The notes below the pieces were generated by a model that ran no database searches, was not told the DNA's origin, and saw only the letters and a list, made by a program, of their open reading frames with translations. A stretch of 64,000 nt of DNA from Herbaspirillum sp. WKF16 (lineage in GTDB: Bacteria; Pseudomonadota; Gammaproteobacteria; Burkholderiales; Burkholderiaceae_D), in NCBI RefSeq assembly GCF_028993615.1, contig NZ_CP118632.1:2356001-2420000 (forward strand). Reading direction: 5' to 3'. Position numbers and translations under genes: made by a program. Position 1 is the stretch's first letter. Every line of letters begins with the position of its first letter. Shown in pieces: positions 62,956 through 64,000 of the stretch.

Positions 62956-63915
62956 ATGCGTCGCGCACTGTGGAAGGGAGCGATCAGCTTCGGCCTGATC
63001 AACATCCCGGTCGAGCTCTACACCGCCGAAAAGAACGATGAGCTGGACTTCCACATGCTCGACCGGCGCGACCTTGCGCCGGTGGGCTACAAGCGGGTGA
63101 ACAAGAAGTCCGGGCGCGAGGTGCCCTGGGAAAACATCATCAAGGGCTATGAGTACGAGGACGGCAAGTACGTCCTGATGTCCGACGAAGACCTGCGCCG
63201 CGCCAACGTCGAGGCCACGCAAAGCATCGACATCCAAAGCTTCGTCGAGATCGATCAAGTGCCCGTCCTCTACTACGAGCAGCCCTATTACCTGGCCCCG
63301 TCCAAGGGCGGCGACAAGGCCTATGCGCTGCTGCGCGAGACCCTGCTGGCCAGCGGCAAGATGGCGATTGCCCAGATCGTGATCCGCACCCGCCAGCACC
63401 TGGCGGCGCTGCTCCCGCAGGGCGGGATGCTGAACCTGATCACCCTGCGCTATCCGACCGAGCTGCGTGCGCCCGATGACATCGGGGTGCCGTCGCGCAG
63501 CGCCAGAAAGTCGGCCGTGTCGAAGCAGGAGGTCGAGATGGCGCGCGCACTGGTCGAGCATATGTCGGCCGACTGGGCGCCCGGGCAATTCCGCGACACG
63601 TATCGCGACGACGTGCTGGCGCTGATCAAGAAGAAGATCAAGAGCCGCCAGACGCATGAAGTGGCCGAGCCTGACGAACATGCGGCCGCGCCAGCCGGGG
63701 CTGGCAAGGTGGTGGACCTGATGGCCTTGCTCAAGAGCAGCCTGGAGGGGCGTGGCAAGCCTGCCAAGCCGTCGCGCCAGGCCGTCGATGACGAAGCATC
63801 CAAGCCGCGCGCCGCGAAGGGCGCACGCGTTCACAAGCTCCCGGCGCGCAAGCCTTCGCCCAAGAAAGCCTCTGCCACCAAGGGCAAGGCCGGCACCGGG
63901 AGGGCGCAGGCATGA
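62956..63915 (+). CDS. ku: Non-homologous end-joining protein Ku
   Basis: 319 residues. MRRALWKGAISFGLINIPVE is the signature start of bacterial Ku; PYYLAPSKGGDKAYALLRET and ALLPQGGMLNLITLRYP lie in the beta-barrel DNA ring. The homodimer encircles DNA ends and recruits LigD. The C-terminal 60 residues are lysine-, alanine- and proline-rich (VHKLPARKPSPKKASATKGK), a basic extension that can tether DNA. GGAG precedes the ATG. Its stop overlaps the ligD start. Confidence 0.95.
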   Translation: MRRALWKGAISFGLINIPVELYTAEKNDELDFHMLDRRDLAPVGYKRVNKKSGREVPWENIIKGYEYEDGKYVLMSDEDLRRANVEATQSIDIQSFVEIDQVPVLYYEQPYYLAPSKGGDKAYALLRETLLASGKMAIAQIVIRTRQHLAALLPQGGMLNLITLRYPTELRAPDDIGVPSRSARKSAVSKQEVEMARALVEHMSADWAPGQFRDTYRDDVLALIKKKIKSRQTHEVAEPDEHAAAPAGAGKVVDLMALLKSSLEGRGKPAKPSRQAVDDEASKPRAAKGARVHKLPARKPSPKKASATKGKAGTGRAQA

Positions 63916-64000
63916 GTTCCGGCCACCTCGAGCGCTACCGCGCCAAGCGTAACTTCAGCATCACGCCCGAGCCTTCCGGCGAGACCACACGGCGCAAGAC
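63912..64000 (+). CDS. ligD: DNA ligase D LigD (5' end)
   Basis: Only the first 29 codons are in the window (ATG 63912, ATGA overlap with ku). RYRAKRNFSITPEPSGET matches the start of the 3'-phosphoesterase domain of LigD (RYR-KR-F--TPEP-G). LigD supplies ligase, polymerase and end-processing activities with Ku. Identity is based on this short motif and on the ku neighbour. Confidence 0.85.
   Translation, partial: MSSGHLERYRAKRNFSITPEPSGETTRRK

Overview
The window is GC-rich bacterial chromosome, densely coding on both strands, with no rRNA, tRNA, insertion sequence, prophage or CRISPR array that I can see. Gene content and order (msrB-yciB-bolA-parvulin, ppiD, imuA-imuB-dnaE2, a 2-aminoethylphosphonate ABC operon, a Burkholderia-type trimeric porin, Ku/LigD, many LysR regulators and carboxylate importers) point to a betaproteobacterium of the Burkholderiales, most like Oxalobacteraceae such as Herbaspirillum. 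The genus is an inference from memory of these families, not a database result.

Region 1 (1-11.4 kb) is purine and carboxylate metabolism. It opens with the 5' end of purT. Next is a leftward operon of a CitMHS transporter plus a split AtuA-type protein, facing a divergent LysR gene across a clear palindromic operator. An MHS-family carboxylate importer with an enlarged periplasmic loop follows. Last is a second LysR gene divergent from a LeuC/LeuD-like hydro-lyase pair and a 2-hydroxycarboxylate transporter. Together they look like catabolism of small hydroxy acids (citrate, citramalate, D-malate or similar).

Region 2 (11.6-17 kb) is a leftward 2-aminoethylphosphonate ABC importer (ATPase, fused double permease, binding protein) followed by a phosphonate-associated FAD oxidoreductase; phnW/phnX are not present nearby.

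Region 3 (17-31 kb) is housekeeping: a TonB-C-like lipoprotein, a possible small RNA, ppiD, a glutamine amidotransferase, divergent tesA and a YbbA-like ATPase, an EamA exporter overlapping the NAD(P)HX repair enzyme, a DadA-like dehydrogenase and purL.

Region 4 (31-40.9 kb) has the porin with an extreme AT-rich upstream island, the parvulin-bolA-yciB-msrB cluster, selO, and a branched-chain-amino-acid-type ABC operon without its own binding protein.

Region 5 (41-49 kb) is a catabolic cluster of unknown substrate (MFS importer, SDR, aldehyde dehydrogenase, FadR-type and LysR regulators; two good sigma-70 promoters), then an RcnB-family protein and a diguanylate cyclase.

Region 6 (49-54.7 kb) is the SOS mutasome imuA-imuB-dnaE2 under a textbook LexA box.

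Region 7 (54.7-64 kb) is a run of stress-type genes: KGG protein, DUF1275, CBS-domain protein, SemiSWEET, DUF4142, a DJ-1/PfpI protein, four small uncharacterised proteins, poxB and Ku-LigD. It also carries two candidate minus-strand small RNAs whose 3' ends are packed with CCUCC motifs and finish at intrinsic terminators. It looks like a stationary-phase or general-stress region.
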